From NCBI RefSeq assembly GCF_019059575.1, contig NW_024882036.1, forward strand, positions 391,501 through 455,500: a DNA stretch of 64,000 nt, given 5' to 3'. The position numbers and the translations under genes are program-made. The notes below the pieces were generated by a model. The model searched no databases. It saw only the letters and a list, made by a program, of their open reading frames with translations, and was not told the origin of the DNA. How positions within the stretch are numbered: position 1 is the stretch's first letter; each line of letters opens with the position of its first letter. Positions 60,302 to 64,000 of the stretch are shown here, in pieces. The DNA is from Amphibalanus amphitrite. Lineage: Eukaryota > Arthropoda > Thecostraca > Balanomorpha > Balanidae.

Positions 60302-60440
60302 CTGGACACGGTTTCGACGTTTGCGCGTACGGCGGTTTTCGCACTTTGGGCGGTGTCTTGAAGGGAGCTGTGTCGAATAGATAGTACCCGTCGGGTGGGG
60401 TCATCTCCACACCACCAACAGAGGCCATCAGAGCACACAC
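60302..60440 (-). CDS. Spaetzle-like protein, most upstream exon seen
   Basis: Minus-strand exon of 139 nt, acceptor CGTTTCAG at 60441 and donor CCAG|GTAAGG, ending in phase 1. It encodes VCALMASVGGVEM, then TPPDGYYLFDTAPFKTPPKV and a basic Pro-rich end with one Cys. The first residues are mildly hydrophobic and could be the end of a signal peptide begun in an upstream exon. That exon was not found; it may be beyond the window. Six exons from here to 38745 total 819 nt with every phase matching. Confidence 0.65.
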
Positions 60441-63400
60441 CTGAAACGGAAACAGAGGGCGGTTACTGGTTACTGGTTCCAGCGGGGTAAATAGATATCC
60501 GGCCTCCTTCTGGGGAATGGCAGATTATGCAATTATGCACCCTACCGTGTTTTTTTGCGATAACTAAAATCATTTTGATATCCGAAAATGGGATTGATTA
60601 GAGTTATTCACTGAGCTTGAAGTTAACTTGCATCAATAAATTACCCTGAAATTAGACACATTGGTGCTTCACACATTCAAAACAAGTATTTCCCATAATT
60701 ACCGACGCCTGAATTTCCCTTTCAACACAACTTTCTCCACAGCATTGTCCTGCCATATGGGTTTAGTTGTCCGGATTACTAGCTGAGCCATCTTGGTGTT
60801 AATCACTGTTCTGAGAAGTTGGCGCGGTGAAACTGGCTGTGCCGGTGTCTGTGGGACGACGACCGACGGCAGCGCGGCAGCTGGTGTGGGGGAAAGTCAC
60901 TCTGCAACTGACCGGTAACAGGTCAGCCACCCGACAGGGGCCGAACAATGATGAGCGGGCGGGGAGGGGAAGGGGTAGCGCACTGTGTGATAGTGGAATG
61001 GTGGAATAGCGCCCTGCTGTTGCGGAAGGATAGAATGCCGCCTAGTGCGGGGTGGAGCGCTAAAATAACTCCTCGCGGTCCTTGGAAGGCTGGGATAGAG
61101 CCTGGTGATAAGACTTGTTTATTTAAAAAAGTGTCTTTCCGTTCCAGTTCCAATTTTAATTCAAGATTGACTGTACGATAAACTGCGTGACAACAGTCTA
61201 CTGCTTTAGCCTGAGGTAGCTGTAACCGACGGATTGTTCGTCTTCATGTCCTGTGGCACTATGCTAAATAGAGATCGGTCATGCCTGGGGACGCGTGGCT
61301 TTGAGATTCTTGTGGATTTGCCCTGAACTTCTCAAAGAGCAACTATGCAATTTAAGTCCCTCCTTCACAAGCGAGCAGAGATAAACCAATGCAGATATTA
61401 GTTAAGCCTAGATGAGAAGGTCCTTTATACAGGGCTGAATATGATAAATCGCCGATCAAACCCCGGAACAATTCTCTCCACACCCCGCTGCTGACCCGAG
61501 CAGTGTTCAGCAATGGCCCATCTGACCACCTTCTGTGTCCGTCCGACCGACAACAATGGATGGCGTGAGCGGAACGGTCACCCGGGGTCACGGCACGGCC
61601 TCAGCCGCGGGCGATACGGAACAACGAACACTGATGGGGGATGGGAGTGGGAGGGGTAGCTCAGCTGAGTGGGAGGAGGAGGGGGGGGGGGGGGGTGAGA
61701 CAGCTGAATGCCGGCCGGCCGAACGGGCTGGGTTAGTTGATTAAGTAACAGGAAGTACCCAGGCGATAGTGAAATTTGTGACGGTGCGAGGTTGAAAATT
61801 ATCGAAGTTCAGTAAAGTTTGGTTTGATTATTATTTCATCAACCGGTGATTTATCTATCTACACGAAATAAAACAACGAAAACGGCAGAACAATTGTTTA
61901 TTCATCTATGTATTATCGGTTAGGTGATAATGCCTTTGCGTATTTTATGTATCTATCGAAGCAATAGTGAGCTGTAAGATAGCCTGTCTAACCAATCTCT
62001 TCATTCGGCGGTAATGGTCGTGACGTCACAGCTGATCGGCTCATTGCCCTTCAGTTCACAAACACCCCTATTCCGAAACATCTGTAGAACTAAAAGCATT
62101 ACCGAGGTATCAGCTGCTCGTGATTCAGGTCTAACGCTCGAGCAAATACAGCTATTAATTCTAGCGTAAAATGCACGCAAACAGTCTTGGGAAACCAGCA
62201 GGTGGTCAGCGCCAAACGAAAATGAAGCAGTGGGTCGGGGCAGAGGCATGGGTGGGACAAAAACCAGGATAGGGTCACCACAACAGCCCCGGGGCAGCGC
62301 AGATTTGCACCGTCACCTGTTTTTGTAATCAGTAGCCGTCTGTTTTTGTAGCACCTTTCTCTATTTACCAATAGCGTCTGGCCAGTCTGGGTAGCATATT
62401 TTAGCCCTTCTCTATCGAGGAGAAGGGCGACGCCACAACAGGACAGGGACTATCGAGATGAAACGAGAGGGGTTGCTTGGAGACGCCGTGCCTTATTTGG
62501 CTCTTTGGGACCGGGTGTCGTCATAGCTTACCGTTTACTAGGATAAGGTCCGACGGCAAAGGCTGGCATTATTGCCGCTGGCACCCCAGCAATCAGCAAG
62601 CCGACTTTTTGCTCATTAATAACAAAACAGTTCCACTTCCCTTCAATTAGCGTAATTAAGTGGATTAAAAGCTGGAACAAAGGTTTGCACGGTACTTCCG
62701 CGGGTGTTTTCGCATGTCGTTGTTTTTTGGTTGAGGAAGCCCAGCAGCTGCCGCACTTTTTGTGTGCACATGCTGCAAATAGACGAATTCGGAGTGGCTC
62801 AAAACGTCGCATACAAATGTGACAAAGCCACATCTTAATGTACAAATTGATATAACTCCGTCGACACTTAGGTTATCTTATTTTTATTGCTATTCACCTT
62901 ATTTTCAGAACCAAGGAAATTGTTTTACTGCAAATTAAAACTTCGTGAAGCCAGGAACTCACAAGCTGTAGCTTTGCACTTTAGATAAGCTCACGCATGA
63001 TTTTTTTTCATACCCTCAACAATTTGCTGAAACTTACCGTCATAAGTAACGCCTCTCCAAGCATTATCATCGCTGATTGCAGACTCGTTGAGACGGTGTC
63101 TTATCACAAGCCGCGGCTAGCGGCTCCTTCGATTCTTCCACACGTGCGGACTTCTCACCAGTCTGCACAGCTTACTCCCTGTTCTCACCACCAACTCACA
63201 CCTTACACCTCGTCTTCACCTCGGTCACCTCAGCTCCGAGCCTGACGTCAGGTCGGGTCAGAGGTCACGAGTCACCTGACCCGAGCACAGGCCACACACA
63301 CACACTGACTGGATCAGTCTCAGCTCCTCTTGGATGCTAGTTGTACCCTGGAAACCATCATCGACAGCACTGATGCTATGCTACGTCAATGTTCTCGCTC

Positions 63401-64000
63401 CACTTTTGTATGTCAATCGTTAAGTGTCTACTGTTTTCTATTTCTCGTTTCTCCACTCTTCGCTGTCAACAGACCACCGTCCACTATTCTTTTTCTGTCT
63501 ACTGTCCACCGTTCACTGTCTCTTGTATGCTGTTTGCAGTTTCCCTCTCCACCGTCCACTAAGCCCACTGTCCACCGGTGTCCACGTCTCCACCTCTCCC
63601 GTATCACTCCCGTACCAGTGTGTGCTGCGGGTAGTGCGGTCGCCGGCTGACTGGCCCTCCGTCCGCTGCCTAGCGCTGTGGCGCTACTGTGCCTACTGCG
63701 GTGAGGTTTCGGTACGCTACCTCGGCAAGGGAGAGCGGTGGGCGGCTGTGGGTCCCACTAAACTACTTCCCATGCGGCAGACAGCGCGCGAGGACACGCG
63801 TCCGGCTCGCGGCAAGCGAGGGATATGTCACAAGACGAGCAGGGAGGAGGGATATGACACGCGACGACAATTTAAACACACCCAGCTAGCAAAGAACACG
63901 CGTCCGGTTGGCAACGCTCTTCCGGGCAAGAATGAGGATTGCGTGTTGGCGTGATTTTTTTTTTAATGGACGAGTTAAGCAAGGTGCGAGTCTGGCCTGT
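60441..64000. other. No gene recognised
   Basis: No conserved frame was seen. The plus-strand frame at 63424-63954 is 176 codons long but pyrimidine-rich with TGTCCACCGT-type repeats and has no domain motif. A 9-bp hairpin (GCCCTTCTC/GAGAAGGGC) lies at about 62405-62430. A first exon for the cystine-knot gene could lie here but was not identified. Confidence 0.35.

Noticed and set aside
62400-62432. GCCCTTCTC/GAGAAGGGC hairpin as a small RNA gene
   Set aside because: A single short stem without promoter boxes or conservation evidence.
63424-63954. 176-codon plus-strand frame near the window end
   Set aside because: Pyrimidine-rich with TGTCCACCGT-type repeats in its first half and no domain motif.

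Overview
The window is animal nuclear DNA: spliced genes with GT/AG introns, two non-LTR retrotransposons, many terminal-inverted-repeat elements, long CT/GA microsatellites and homopolymeric C/G runs. A likely Toll-ligand (Spaetzle-like) gene points to an arthropod; the mid GC content and dense nested repeats would suit a crustacean, but the species cannot be fixed from sequence alone.

Three gene models carry the coding content. (1) On the plus strand at 9.9-17.2 kb lie the last seven coding exons of a protein kinase N (Pkn) orthologue, covering the linker, the whole AGC kinase domain and the C-terminal tail; the 5' exons are not recognised here. (2) On the minus strand at 31.0-20.6 kb a three-exon model encodes a complete 210-residue protein that I do not recognise; all intron phases agree. 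(3) On the minus strand at 60.4-38.7 kb six phase-compatible internal exons (819 nt, 273 codons) encode a secreted-ligand-like protein with an RGRR convertase site followed by a Spaetzle-type cystine-knot domain; the first exon and the last exon of the knot were not found.

The rest is mobile DNA. A CR1-group retrotransposon (1.1-4.5 kb) is split by a 240-bp tRNA-bearing insertion with a 13-bp target duplication. A 5'-truncated relative lies at 26.0-27.4 kb. Several TIR elements are nested: a TTAA-ended 2-kb element holding another (21.4-23.4 kb); a foldback-ended element holding a tRNA-SINE that holds a TA-flanked element (27.6-29.8 kb); and three successive insertions (49.98-52.81 kb) each with its own target duplication.

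Two patterns stand out. Three diverged 0.9-1.2 kb non-coding elements (22347-23268, 46206-47146, 50894-52084) share one architecture: a TTAA or CTAG flank, a GC-rich TIR, a homopolymer G-run/C-run hairpin at each end, nuclear-receptor-like TGACCT clusters inside, and at the right end only a direct repeat of the inner TIR at exactly 27 bp. Second, four of the seven Pkn exons have tandem partial copies of their own splice-site edge in the adjacent intron, several giving an early in-frame stop.
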